DNA of 64,000 bases from an uncultured Lachnospiraceae bacterium (GCA_900546495.1 URDN01000001.1:117065-181064); one strand, 5' to 3'; counted from the first letter of the stretch, positions 18,841-27,743 are shown. The notes: a model not told the origin generated them from the sequence alone. Program-made: numbers and translations.

Positions 18841-19482
18841 TTATCTTTTTAATAATTCAATACCCATTTCATAAGCCGCCTGCAGATCTTTTGGAAACTG
18901 CTCTTCATGATGTTTCTTCTTATGCTCTGGGTCAAACTGATTTCCTACCATGATGGAATAATCCTCAAACTGTAAAGTATCCAGAGACCAGAGAACCTGT
19001 GGTTCCCCAGGGAAGAAGCGGCGGAAATAATCTTTGTTCGTCTCCTCCACGTATTTTACTTTTGTCGGATCCGGGATATTACATGTATAGATCAGACCAA
19101 TATGAGCCTTTCCTTTATACGCAGTAATCATCTTATCCTTCTGATACATAAACGGTGGAAACCATGTACGCTCATACATATTGCGGACACGTCCCGGTAC
19201 ATCCCAGTTATAGATCGGATTTGCATAGATCACAGCATCTGCCTTAAACACTTTTTCAATAACCGGAATAATATCATCTTTCTGCACACAATGTGCAAAA
19301 TTTGGACTGTCCTTTACCTTACAGGCAAAACAGCTTAAGCAGCCGGTATAATTCAGGTCTACCAGGTCGATACGTTCCACCTCTGCCCCGGTGCTTGCGG
19401 CACCTTCCAGCGCTTTATCTAATAACTGTCCGGTGTTCCAGTCTTTTCTGGAACTTCCGTTGATTCCTAAAACATAACTCAT
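18841..19482 (-). CDS. Iron-sulfur flavodoxin-type NAD(P)H oxidoreductase 1
   Basis: The 213-residue flavodoxin-fold protein has the FMN loop GINGSSRKDWNTGQLL at the N-terminus. The compact cysteine set GCLSCFACK plus a fourth Cys ten residues on (C-x2-C-x2-C-x10-C) resembles the 4Fe-4S binding motif of Isf-type flavoproteins. It is a paralogue of the operon B protein at 25576 with the same four cysteines. In this context it probably supplies or accepts electrons for a redox step on the operon substrate. Confidence 0.8.
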   Translation of the reverse strand: MSYVLGINGSSRKDWNTGQLLDKALEGAASTGAEVERIDLVDLNYTGCLSCFACKVKDSPNFAHCVQKDDIIPVIEKVFKADAVIYANPIYNWDVPGRVRNMYERTWFPPFMYQKDKMITAYKGKAHIGLIYTCNIPDPTKVKYVEETNKDYFRRFFPGEPQVLWSLDTLQFEDYSIMVGNQFDPEHKKKHHEEQFPKDLQAAYEMGIELLKR

Positions 19483-19508
19483 CTGTTCCTTACCTCCTGC
19501 TCACAGAA

Positions 19509-19805
19509 TTACTTTTTGTACTCTGCGTCAAACCCTCTGACATCTTTGTCGATGACATATTTGTCTTTGACGTTACGCCACAAAGGCATTGCATCGCAGG
19601 TAAGATGTGCATCACAGGATGCCTGATCCTCCCAGCCATCAGTCAGATATAAGGTATCCGGCTCAGACGTTGAAAACGATAAACGGAAAAACAGATTTCC
19701 CGGCTGTGCCTCCATAGCCGCCTCACAGCCGCTTGCTTTGATCTCTTCAGCCATCTGCACCTGCGTCCCCGGTTTGATCTTGTACTTATTAATATATAAA
19801 ATCAT
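19509..19805 (-). CDS. Antibiotic biosynthesis monooxygenase (ABM) family protein
   Basis: A 98-residue dimeric alpha-beta barrel type protein, starting MILYINKYKIKPG and containing CEAAMEAQPGNLFFRLSFS and LYLTDGWEDQASCDAHLT, the usual ABM pattern (WxDQxxxDAHxxT). Family members act as cofactor-free monooxygenases of quinols or aromatic polyketides, or as isomerases. In a strict anaerobe an oxygenase role is unlikely, so isomerisation or binding of a cyclic intermediate is more plausible. It lies in operon A between the SMP-30 and flavodoxin genes. Confidence 0.75.
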   Translation of the reverse strand: MILYINKYKIKPGTQVQMAEEIKASGCEAAMEAQPGNLFFRLSFSTSEPDTLYLTDGWEDQASCDAHLTCDAMPLWRNVKDKYVIDKDVRGFDAEYKK

Positions 19806-19819
19806 CGGTATCCCTCACT

Positions 19820-20776
19820 TTACTGTAAATGGAACTGATTCATATTTGCCCCTGCAAATGCACCACAGTAATAAATATCTGCGCTGAAATGTCCTTCTAC
19901 CGCATCATGTACTGTAATATAAAGCTCTTTTGTTCCTGGACGAACCTGTGGATGTGTGGTTCCAAGGTTTCTTCCTTCCTCACAGCGAGGTGTAACAACT
20001 TCACCGATCAGAAATCCAGTTGGATTGAATACCATGATTCTTCCCTGACGTGCCATTGCAACATAGACATTACCATCACCGTCAGTACTGCAGGAATCCG
20101 GTCCAAAGAATCCTTCAAATGTATATGGTGTTGTGGATAATCTTGGTTTTTTCATATCAATTCTGTGAAGTTTTGCGCCACAGGTCTCTGTGATCCACAT
20201 AATGCTGTAATCCGGTGAAAAACATACCCCATTTGGTCCTGCCAGGTTGTCAATGAATGTTGTTCTGGTCTTCAGATCCGGAGTGATATACTCGATGGTT
20301 CCTCTTCTGTCAATCGGAGTACCGCAGAAATTGGTAGCATAAATTCCGCCTTCTGCATCAAAAACCATGTCATCTGCGCTGAATCCGCTGGATACACAGG
20401 TAAGGTTGCTTCCGTCCGGGTTGCAGCAGAAGATTCCACCGTATTTACCATCATTTTCAAAATCTACACATGCAAGGAACATTCTTCCATCTTTATGGAA
20501 TTTTACTGCGCCGATTTTTGTACGTTTATCCGGCATTTCTACAACCACAGACATCTCACCTGTTTTCATATCGATTTTTCTTACCAGAGCCTCATAAATA
20601 TCTGTAAAATACATATCTCCGTTTTTATCAAACATAAGTCCTTCCTGGTGGATCTCATACTCATGTCCCACATGATAATAATGCGCTGCGGTTACTCTCT
20701 GCAGTTCATGATGCGGTACGAACTTGTCACCCGGCATATACTGAAGAGATGGGATTGTGTAGTTTTCCTTTGCCAT
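19820..20776 (-). CDS. SMP-30/gluconolactonase-like lactone hydrolase 1
   Basis: The ATG at 20776 follows AAGGAGG by 9 bases and gives 318 residues; the ORF continues upstream without a ribosome site. Six-bladed propeller repeats are visible, with the metal ligands expected for SMP-30: Glu in HQEGLMFDKNGDMYF, Asn in GPNGVCFSPD and Asp in PDSCSTDGDGNVYVA. The family opens lactones of sugar acids or other ring esters. First gene of operon A. Two paralogues (29866 and 40625) begin similarly with Y[MRL]PGD[KR][FY], one per operon, so lactone opening seems central to the region. Confidence 0.85.
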   Translation of the reverse strand: MAKENYTIPSLQYMPGDKFVPHHELQRVTAAHYYHVGHEYEIHQEGLMFDKNGDMYFTDIYEALVRKIDMKTGEMSVVVEMPDKRTKIGAVKFHKDGRMFLACVDFENDGKYGGIFCCNPDGSNLTCVSSGFSADDMVFDAEGGIYATNFCGTPIDRRGTIEYITPDLKTRTTFIDNLAGPNGVCFSPDYSIMWITETCGAKLHRIDMKKPRLSTTPYTFEGFFGPDSCSTDGDGNVYVAMARQGRIMVFNPTGFLIGEVVTPRCEEGRNLGTTHPQVRPGTKELYITVHDAVEGHFSADIYYCGAFAGANMNQFHLQ

Positions 20777-20910
20777 AGTCGTTGTCCTCCTTAAAATAAA
20801 ACTTTTTATATCCATTCGGTTTTTGTGAATTTGATACAAAAAAATGTTTTCTCTGTATTTACAATATAGCATTTTCACCATTCTAGCGGTAGTATCCAGT
20901 GTATATGCTT

Positions 20911-20927
20911 TATAAGCAATGCTTATA
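20911..20927 (-). promoter_or_regulatory. Palindromic operator upstream of operon A
   Basis: TATAAGCAATGCTTATA is a perfect 17-base palindrome (odd centre) 135 bases before the operon A start. On the minus strand it overlaps a TTGCTT-N18-ATACTA promoter-like pair. It has the size of a LysR or TetR site; the TetR-like protein at 15076 is a candidate binder. Confidence 0.5.
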
Positions 20928-20942
20928 CTCTTGTTTTATGTG

Positions 20943-20991
20943 AAAACAAGGCAGAACACATTTCCTGTTTCCAGAATGTCCTGCCTGTTTT
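20943..20991 (-). terminator. Terminator of the transporter/hydrolase operon
   Basis: AAAACAAGGCAG (20943-20954) pairs with CTGCCTGTTTT (20981-20991), with more pairing inside. On the minus strand the hairpin is followed by TTGTTTTC. It ends transcription from the gene stopping at 21033. Confidence 0.75.
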
Positions 20992-21032
20992 CAGCATTGA
21001 AACGTTCTATCAATCTCTGATTATTCTGTCGT

Positions 21033-22382
21033 TTATCCGGCTATATTTCCGGCTATAATACACCATACAATTGAGAATACCAGCGTAACTGCTACTGTGA
21101 TCCAGCAGAATCTCATGATTCGCTTGATATCACCACAGTGGCACATACCCATGATTCCCCACTGTGTAGCACCCGGATACAGGAAGTTGGACGGAAGAGA
21201 TCCCATAATCAGTACGAAAGACCATAATCCCATGGATAATCCGGTAGAAAGGATCATCGGCTGGAATACATCATTGATAACCAGCATCTGAGAAGCGGCC
21301 GCACCGTTTACACCAAATACGCCAAAGATGGTTGCAATGATCATTAATGCTACACTTCCGTTTGTTCCACCAACCGCATTTGCGCAAAGGCTTCCAAGGG
21401 CATCAAAACCACCCATTGCAGAAATGGTATCCAACATTACCTGAAGTAAGATCAGAGTAAAGAATAACTGTAACATACCTGCCGCGCTCTTGAAGAATGT
21501 AACAACGGTATCATGGATTTTCTTACGTCCTGCGAAAGAAATAACAACCGTCAGTGCTGCCATATAGAAGTATGTAAAGGCCAGTCCGCCTTTTAAGATG
21601 ATAGTATATACAACGCAGGCAACGAATGTGATAATGAATGCGATGGTTGCATTTCTGCACTCTTTTGTAACTTCATGCTCCATTCCACCTTCCGGTGCTT
21701 CATAAATCTCACCGTTTGTTCCCTGTGGATATCTCTTATCACAGATGAAGGATAATACAAGTCCGCATACCAGTGTGATAATTACATACGGAATTGCTGC
21801 ATTTGTAAGGAACTGTGGGAATGTCAGACCTGTGATCTCCATACATGCAATATTTGTTGCAGAGAACGGAGATAATGTCATTCCGGCAAATCCAATAAAA
21901 ATCTGAATAACGGTCATTGTAATCGGTGCTACACCAAATACTGCTGCAATCGGCATAAGGAATGCAAAGTTTACTGCACAGGATACAGTTCCGGATCCTA
22001 ATACAAAAGAAAGTACAAATACAACAATCGACATCAGCATGATCGCCTGTTTTCTCGTCTTGATATGTAACATATTGATCAGCCATTTACAAAGCGTTGA
22101 TGTTACACCCGTCTCATTCATAACTGCTCCAAGTCCGGCTCCCAGCAGACAGATTACACCGATCTGTCCCATCAGTCCGCCAAGTGCGGTGTTGAACGAT
22201 GCACCAAACTGAATGGCACCATTACCTGACATGATACAGCCGACAACAGTTGCAATTACCAGCGGAACGATCATATGTTTTGTCATGATCATTCCAAGAA
22301 TGATATATATTAATAATGGTAATAAACCTAATAATGAAGGGCCATTCACCAGTGCCCAGCTACCTAATTCCATACTACCCAT
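21033..22382 (-). CDS. Ion-transporter superfamily permease (GntP/NhaC/DcuC-like)
   Basis: The 449-residue protein has about twelve hydrophobic segments with ICLLGAGLGAVMNETGVTS near 80, LGSGTVSCAVNFAFLMPIAA near 130 and a mirrored FGVNGAAASQMLVI in the second half, the helix-hairpin repeats of ion-transporter superfamily carriers. Members carry gluconate, C4-dicarboxylates, short fatty acids or Na+/H+. It lies 18 bases after the alpha/beta hydrolase gene, so it probably takes up the hydrolase substrate or a related organic acid. The exact subfamily is uncertain. Confidence 0.75.
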   Translation of the reverse strand: MGSMELGSWALVNGPSLLGLLPLLIYIILGMIMTKHMIVPLVIATVVGCIMSGNGAIQFGASFNTALGGLMGQIGVICLLGAGLGAVMNETGVTSTLCKWLINMLHIKTRKQAIMLMSIVVFVLSFVLGSGTVSCAVNFAFLMPIAAVFGVAPITMTVIQIFIGFAGMTLSPFSATNIACMEITGLTFPQFLTNAAIPYVIITLVCGLVLSFICDKRYPQGTNGEIYEAPEGGMEHEVTKECRNATIAFIITFVACVVYTIILKGGLAFTYFYMAALTVVISFAGRKKIHDTVVTFFKSAAGMLQLFFTLILLQVMLDTISAMGGFDALGSLCANAVGGTNGSVALMIIATIFGVFGVNGAAASQMLVINDVFQPMILSTGLSMGLWSFVLIMGSLPSNFLYPGATQWGIMGMCHCGDIKRIMRFCWITVAVTLVFSIVWCIIAGNIAG

Positions 22383-22400
22383 TCTCCTTCCGTATCAGAC

Positions 22401-23456
22401 CTATTCTCCCAGTCCCTGTTTGTTGATCCACTCTTCTACAAGGTCTGCGATCTCAACATTGTTCAGATCTGAGAAAATATTATGTGTGTTTCCATAGATA
22501 CCGATATCCGGTAAGCAAACCAGCTCTGCCTGACCGCCATGACGGTTCACACAGTCTACGAATTTTTTTGCCATCTCCACACGAATTCTCCAGTGATCAC
22601 GTCCAATCTCCTTGCAAGGCTCTTTCGCAATGTTGTCACCGTAAATGATGATGATCGGCATTTTCGTTAATTTCAGGAAATTCTCCATGCTGGTTGTTGC
22701 AGGTGGAAGTGTACTCCATTTAATTTCTGAGCAAAGTGTCTCCGGTGCTTCTTCTTCCGGGAAAAGGAAGCAGGAACCCGGCTCAAAAGAAACGATTGCT
22801 TTGATGTTATCTGTCTTTGTTGCTGTCAGCCAGCCGATTCCACCACTCTGTGAATGTGTAAAGTAAATGGATTCCCCTACTTTGTTGAATACATCTGCCA
22901 GTGCTTCTGCATTTAATTCAATATCATAATCACCATGATTGTTTGTGATCAGATAATAGAAGTTATCCAGCGCTTCCGGACAGTCTTTCGGGAACTGTGT
23001 ACCTTCATAATAATTTGGCCATAAGCCTAAACGGAAAATATTAAACTGTACTTCATCTTCCAGAACCTGTGGTACGATAGCTGCCTGTGTGGAACGTCCT
23101 GCGCCTCCACGTCTCGGCTGATCAACCAGATAAACTGGATAATTCTTTCTGAGGAAAATATTCTGGAATCCCTCTCTTCCATCGGTTGTGGTCTGCCAGC
23201 ATTTCATTGTCTGGAATCCACCATGAAGCATAACGATCGGATATTTCTTGCGATCCTGTGGAATCTGATAAAATACATGTGCATTGTCACCATGTAAGGA
23301 CTGTCCATTATCCGGATAGGAAAACGGATCTTCCGGAACGATATACGGACATTCCGGATTCATCGGATCAAAGGTTCCTTTTCCTTTTACAACTCGTCCA
23401 CCTGCATTAAAAGTACCCTGCGCTTCTATTACAAGTGGTTTTCTCTCTTTATCCAT
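22401..23456 (-). CDS. Alpha/beta hydrolase, esterase-713-like
   Basis: The 351-residue hydrolase has an oxyanion-hole HGGF motif (IVMLHGGFQTMKCW) near 77. The nucleophile elbow THSQSGGIGW lies near 200, and late Asp and His candidates are in IIYGDNIAKE and GNTHNIFSD. The large N-terminal beta region and the QPRRGGAGRS segment recall the Alcaligenes esterase-713 group of unclear substrate. No signal peptide, so it acts in the cytoplasm. Divergent from LysR2 and paired with a permease, it is likely the first enzyme acting on an imported ester or lactone. Confidence 0.8.
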   Translation of the reverse strand: MDKERKPLVIEAQGTFNAGGRVVKGKGTFDPMNPECPYIVPEDPFSYPDNGQSLHGDNAHVFYQIPQDRKKYPIVMLHGGFQTMKCWQTTTDGREGFQNIFLRKNYPVYLVDQPRRGGAGRSTQAAIVPQVLEDEVQFNIFRLGLWPNYYEGTQFPKDCPEALDNFYYLITNNHGDYDIELNAEALADVFNKVGESIYFTHSQSGGIGWLTATKTDNIKAIVSFEPGSCFLFPEEEAPETLCSEIKWSTLPPATTSMENFLKLTKMPIIIIYGDNIAKEPCKEIGRDHWRIRVEMAKKFVDCVNRHGGQAELVCLPDIGIYGNTHNIFSDLNNVEIADLVEEWINKQGLGE

Positions 23457-23632
23457 AATTAAAAATACCTCCTGATTTTCACTAAGAACTTGGCCACGTC
23501 TTTTTGATGATTGTATTATATCGCGGATACCCCTCTTTGCCTAGATTACACATTTGTGCACTTCGGTTAGAAAACTGACACATTTTTAATTCTGTTTGTT
23601 GAATATACACATTTCGTTTTTTGTCTGTTTTT

Positions 23633-23686
23633 TGTCCAATTTTGTCACACTGTCTTTTTTTACCAAATGTATTTGTAAATTGGCAA
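23633..23686. promoter_or_regulatory. Candidate LysR2 operator region (repeated CCAATTT)
   Basis: The 292-base gap between the hydrolase and LysR2 holds TGTCCAATTT (23633-23642) and the reverse form AAATTGGCAA (23677-23686), matching two sites in the LysR1 gap. The rest is A+T-rich with a TATAAT (23697-23702) ahead of LysR2; no other gene is seen. Confidence 0.45.
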
Positions 23687-23748
23687 TTGTCATTGTATAA
23701 TAATACCTGTTCTTGAAACAAATATATAAAACGAGGAGAGGGATTTCT

Positions 23749-24657
23749 ATGAACATTGATGATTTTCGTTACATTACAACTATCGCTGACCTCGGAAGTT
23801 TTACGCGTGCAGCTCAACAACTTTTTATTGCACAGCCTTCCCTGAGTCAGCGTGTAAAACATATTGAAAAAACTTATGGTATCAGTATTTTCACCCGTGA
23901 TGCAAAAGGTGTTCAGCTTACCAAAGAAGGCAGCTGTTTTGTACGCCATGCACAGCGGATTTTAAACAGTGAAAGTGATCTTCGACGTGAGATTGCAGAA
24001 ATGCATGATCCGGAAAACAAAATTCTCCGAATCGGAACAACGCAGTTCATGCACTCTTATTTATTTGACACATTGATCCAGCGTCTCTATCAGGAACATC
24101 CAAAGATGCAGTTTGCTTTTTACGAAGCATCCTCTGCAGAACAGCAGGAAGCATTGCTTTCCGGCAAAGTGGATATTGCCATCTGCTATCTGCCGATCAC
24201 ATCTCTGGACCTGAACTATGAGATCATCTTTCATGACAGTTATGTGGTTGTTCCGGCCATGGGCAGCGAGCTTGCAGGCCGCATCCAGCACCGTTCTCAG
24301 ATTAACGAACCGGTCCCGATGGAACTGTTGAAAGATGAACCATTTGCTGTCGCAAACTCCGGCACACGACTGTATGACTATATTTCCGAACTTCAGGAAA
24401 AGACCGGCTCCATGCTGAATATCCAGCATTATGTTAAAAACTATTCCATGCTGTACGCTCTGGCCAAAGCAGGTATGGCATCCACGATCCTGTATGAAAG
24501 TTTCTTTGATCCGAATCAAGAATACCTTCCATACTACTATCTTGAAGATGACTGTGAATTATCCATTGCCGTTGTATGGAGAAAAGGTACGTATCTGCAG
24601 CAAAGTGCCAAAGAGCTGATCCGTATTGCAAAAGAATTGAGTGCATCCGCATTATAA
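23749..24657 (+). CDS. LysR-type transcriptional regulator 2
   Basis: 302 residues from the ATG at 23749, preceded by GAGGAGAGGG at correct spacing. The HTH reads MNIDDFRYITTIADLGSFTR then LFIAQPSLSQRVKHIEKTYG; the effector domain follows from about residue 90. It is a paralogue of LysR1, with the same HTH and ending style (YLPYYY then DD or DAP). Divergent from the alpha/beta hydrolase and permease, its most likely targets, and next to operon B. Confidence 0.9.
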   Translation: MNIDDFRYITTIADLGSFTRAAQQLFIAQPSLSQRVKHIEKTYGISIFTRDAKGVQLTKEGSCFVRHAQRILNSESDLRREIAEMHDPENKILRIGTTQFMHSYLFDTLIQRLYQEHPKMQFAFYEASSAEQQEALLSGKVDIAICYLPITSLDLNYEIIFHDSYVVVPAMGSELAGRIQHRSQINEPVPMELLKDEPFAVANSGTRLYDYISELQEKTGSMLNIQHYVKNYSMLYALAKAGMASTILYESFFDPNQEYLPYYYLEDDCELSIAVVWRKGTYLQQSAKELIRIAKELSASAL

Positions 24658-24693
24658 TCATAGCCTTGATATTTTTATTTTTCGCCTAGCATA

Positions 24694-24735
24694 AAAAAGC
24701 CTTATCGGATCTGTCATGATCCGATAAGGCTTTTT
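24694..24735. terminator. Bidirectional terminator between LysR2 and operon B
   Basis: A perfect 18-bp stem (24694-24711 with 24718-24735), AAAAAGCCTTATCGGATC and its complement, with a 6-base loop and T-runs on both strands. It ends LysR2 transcription and the fourteen-gene operon B. Confidence 0.92.
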
Positions 24736-24762
24736 CCTGTTTTTAAATCATATATCATCTTA

Positions 24763-25533
24763 TTAGTGGATTGCGCCCTGTCCGCCATCTACCAGCAGAT
24801 AGGTACCTGTGATAAAGTCAGATGCAGAAGATGCGAAAAACAATGTCGGCTGTACCATATCATCAATTTCTGCGATTCTATGCATTGGAATTTTATCCGG
24901 AATCGCATTGTATTTTTCAGGTGGAAGCGTTTTGATCAGTTCCGTATTGACATATCCCGGAGCAATCATATTGACATTAATGTTGCGGTCTGCAACACCT
25001 TCCGCCAGCGCTTTTGTCATCTGCAACACAGCCCCTTTTGAAGCACTGTATGCGGAAATATTATGGCCAACGGTAAAACATCCAAGACTTCCAACGGTAA
25101 TGATCTTTCCATTTCCGCGGCCTTTCTGTTTTAACATTACTTTTATCGCTCTCTGTGCCATACGATAAACATGTACTACATTGACTTTCTGAATCAGAAT
25201 AAATTTCTCAATCGGAAAATCTTCCGGTGCATCACGGTGCTGTACGCCTGCTGCAGTTACCATAACATCCAGAATTCCATCCAGTTTTTCCAGACCTTCA
25301 TCAAACATACGGTCTACTTCAGCGACCTCACTGAGATCTCCGCATACACCGTAGACATCATATCCTTTTTCCCGGTTTGTTTTAACCGCCTCATCCAGAT
25401 TTTCCTTATTGATATCCATAAAAACCACTTTACAGCCGGCTGCCGCAAATCCTTCCGCCATACCACGTCCGATGCCGCGCCCGCTGCCTGTCACGATTAC
25501 ATGTTTCCCCTTCAAATCAAAATCTACTGCCAT
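24763..25533 (-). CDS. Short-chain dehydrogenase/reductase (SDR) 3
   Basis: The 256-residue classical SDR has the loop TGSGRGIGRGMAE near 15, Asp after beta2 (VVFMDINKEN, NAD+ preference), AAGVQHRDAPEDFP near 95, catalytic Ser in TVGSLGCFTVGHN and YSASKGA near 162, and the ending VDGGQGAIH. It is close to SDR 2 of operon A. Last gene of operon B; the paired flavodoxin gene lies just upstream, the same SDR-flavodoxin pairing as in operon A. Confidence 0.87.
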   Translation of the reverse strand: MAVDFDLKGKHVIVTGSGRGIGRGMAEGFAAAGCKVVFMDINKENLDEAVKTNREKGYDVYGVCGDLSEVAEVDRMFDEGLEKLDGILDVMVTAAGVQHRDAPEDFPIEKFILIQKVNVVHVYRMAQRAIKVMLKQKGRGNGKIITVGSLGCFTVGHNISAYSASKGAVLQMTKALAEGVADRNINVNMIAPGYVNTELIKTLPPEKYNAIPDKIPMHRIAEIDDMVQPTLFFASSASDFITGTYLLVDGGQGAIH

Positions 25534-25575
25534 ACTGCTTCTCTCCTTTACTTCTCCCTATGTTTCACAACAATT

Positions 25576-26265
25576 CTATCCATTCCATGTTTCTGCTAAC
25601 TTCACCAGACGTTTTCCCATTTCACATGCTTTCTTGCAATCCATTGGGAACTGGTTCAGATAATGTTCTTTCTTATGCTCCTCATCAAAAAAATCAGCTT
25701 CATATACCGCATAATTATCAAATTGCAACGTATCATTGACATACAGGATTTCATTATGTCCAAATGCGGCCTGTAACAATTCCCCGTTTACACCAAGCAA
25801 AACAGGATAATGCTTGCTCTCCATTAATGCTTCTGCATTATTCATCGTATAGATCAGCCCGGTCGCAATGTTCCGCTTCATGATATGTGTCCGCTGCCCT
25901 GTTTTTTCGTCTTTTATATACGACGTGACCGGAAACAGTACCCGCTCCAGAAAGGCCCGAAACTGTGCCGTTGCGCCATGCAGATAAACCGGTGTTCCAA
26001 ATATCAGGACATCCGCATCCTGTACCTTCTCCAGAAGTTCTGTAATCTCATCTCTTCTGGCACAGACACCATTGGTCCGATTTCCTTTTACTTTACATGC
26101 AAAACAACTGGTACACCCATGGAAAGTATAATCATACAGATGGATCAGTTCCACTTCCGAACCTGCATGTTCAGCTCCCATTCTGGCTGCTTCCAGTAAT
26201 TTATGCGTATTCCAGTTTTTTCTTGGACTTCCGTTAAAAATCAGTGTTTTCATCTTCATTCTCAT
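25576..26265 (-). CDS. Iron-sulfur flavodoxin-type NAD(P)H oxidoreductase 2
   Basis: The 229-residue flavodoxin-fold protein has FMN loop FNGSPRKNWNTHKLLE and the cysteines GCTSCFACK plus one ten residues later (C-x2-C-x2-C-x10-C), as in its operon A paralogue. Its ATG (26265) overlaps the stop of the metallo-hydrolase gene as ATGA, which supports this start over the internal ATGs at 26259 and 26253. The final EHKKEHYLNQFP block matches the paralogue as well. Confidence 0.82.
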   Translation of the reverse strand: MRMKMKTLIFNGSPRKNWNTHKLLEAARMGAEHAGSEVELIHLYDYTFHGCTSCFACKVKGNRTNGVCARRDEITELLEKVQDADVLIFGTPVYLHGATAQFRAFLERVLFPVTSYIKDEKTGQRTHIMKRNIATGLIYTMNNAEALMESKHYPVLLGVNGELLQAAFGHNEILYVNDTLQFDNYAVYEADFFDEEHKKEHYLNQFPMDCKKACEMGKRLVKLAETWNG

Positions 26266-26885
26266 GATTTCCAGTTTTGCGGCGACAGCACCAGCGTCTG
26301 TCCCTCCAGATCCTTTGTAATTTCCACCGAGCTTCCATCAATCACATTTACCCGGTCACACAATTTCAAAAACGGATCCATGGTATCGATCACATCAAAT
26401 CCAAATCCATTTCCCCGGTAATGCATCGGAACAACGATCTTTGGTCTGACCTTATCTATGATGTTCTTTGCTCCAACAGCATCCACCGTATAATATCCCC
26501 CGACCGGGATCATGGCCAGATCCAGATCTGACAACAATTCTTCCTGTTCCTCTGTCAGACTGCAGCCGATATCTCCGAAATGTGCGATCTTTTTCTTTCC
26601 GTCGGAAAGAATATGAATGATATTTGGTCCTCTGAGGATTCCCTTCTGTTCATCGTGAAAGGTATGAATTTTTTTTATTGTAAATGGATTTTCTTTTCCT
26701 GTCAGAAGCGTTACATTATTCCGTGCACCATGATCCGAATGATCGTGACTGCACAACACCATATCTGCAAATCCTCTTACCGGAAGCAGTCCCGGCACTC
26801 TGCCGTCACCATATGGATCAAAAATAATAGAATATCCTTTCTCTTCTATCTGAAAACATGAGTGACCAATCCATGTCAGTTTCAT
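26262..26885 (-). CDS. MBL-fold metal-dependent hydrolase (UlaG/UPF0173-like)
   Basis: The 207-residue minimal metallo-beta-lactamase fold starts MKLTWIGHSCFQIE. The metal motif LCSHDHSDHGA (HxHxDH) is near 50, FGDIGCSLTEEQ near 115 and VPMHYRGN near 160. The group includes ascorbate-6-phosphate lactonase UlaG and related hydrolases, so a lactone or cyclic ester is a reasonable substrate. It overlaps the flavodoxin gene downstream and lies in operon B after the broken crotonase. Confidence 0.82.
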   Translation of the reverse strand: MKLTWIGHSCFQIEEKGYSIIFDPYGDGRVPGLLPVRGFADMVLCSHDHSDHGARNNVTLLTGKENPFTIKKIHTFHDEQKGILRGPNIIHILSDGKKKIAHFGDIGCSLTEEQEELLSDLDLAMIPVGGYYTVDAVGAKNIIDKVRPKIVVPMHYRGNGFGFDVIDTMDPFLKLCDRVNVIDGSSVEITKDLEGQTLVLSPQNWKS

Positions 26886-26954
26886 ACCCTTTCCTCCTCG
26901 TTCTTCCTATTCTCCCTGAAAAAATCACACATTCCGGTTTTTCGACTCAGTTTT

Positions 26955-27723
26955 TTATTCAAATACTGGTTTTCTTTTCTCCAGAAACGCTTTCATTCCT
27001 TCTTTCTGGTCATGGGTTGTAAATACTACCCCAAACAGGCTGGCTTCCATTTCCATCGCATGCGCCAGATCCATCTCTGTTCCCAGTGTCATCGCCTGTT
27101 TTCCATAACTGATGGCAGACGTGCTGTTTTTTACGATCTGCTCACCAAGCTCCAGACAATAAGATAATAATTCTGTCGAGCAAACTACTTTATTGACCAG
27201 ACCGCTCCGCTTCATCCGCATGTACTTGCCGGCCGGTGGCCAGTAATTCTTTTGCAATGCCAAGTCCTACCAGACGCGGCAGACGCTGTGTTCCGCCAAA
27301 TCCCGGAAATACACCCAGTGTCACTTCCGGTATACCCATTCTTGCTTTTTCGGATGCCACGCGCATATCGCATGCCATAGCCAGTTCACAGCCACCGCCC
27401 AGGGCATAACCATTCACTGCTGCGATTACGAACGGACGCATGGAAGCAACCTGATCCATGGTTTTCTGACCAATTCTGGAAAAGCATTTTGCTTCTTCAC
27501 AGCTCATCGCCTGCATCGCTGCAATATCAGCTCCTGCTGCAAATGCTTTTTCTCCGCTTCCGGTCAGGATCACGACTTTCACATCCTGATTTTTATCCAG
27601 ATCACACATCGTATCATAAAGTGCTGTCAGTACCTCTTCGTTTAATGCGTTTAATGCCTTTGGACGGTTGATCACAACGATCGCAATATGATTTTCAATT
27701 GTACAGTTTACACATTCGCTCAT
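26955..27723 (-). pseudogene. crt: Crotonase (3-hydroxybutyryl-CoA dehydratase) with a frameshift
   Basis: Two overlapping frames together make one normal crotonase of about 258 residues. The first part (27723 down to about 27200) holds the oxyanion and catalytic blocks [19 protein letters not shown] and [19 protein letters not shown] with both expected glutamates, then ends prematurely after [10 protein letters not shown]. The frame continues as [14 protein letters not shown] to a stop at 26955. Family alignment expects [13 protein letters not shown]. The DNA reads GCGGAGCGGT where GCGGAGCGGAGCGGT would restore the frame, so loss of one 5-bp repeat unit explains the break. A sequencing error is possible. 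It sits between hbd and the metallo-hydrolase. Crotonase at 35396 might compensate. Confidence 0.82.
27201..27210 (-). repeat. 5-bp tandem repeat at the crt frameshift
   Basis: On the minus strand GCGGA-GCGGT is a two-copy pentamer; three copies would restore the crotonase frame. It is a possible slipped-strand mutation point. Confidence 0.6.
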
Positions 27724-27743
27724 CCCGGATACCTCTCACGTTC

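Noticed and set aside
24763..25533. Assigning SDR 2 and SDR 3 as KduD or steroid dehydrogenases
   Set aside because: Only general SDR motifs are visible; neither sugar-acid nor steroid genes accompany them.
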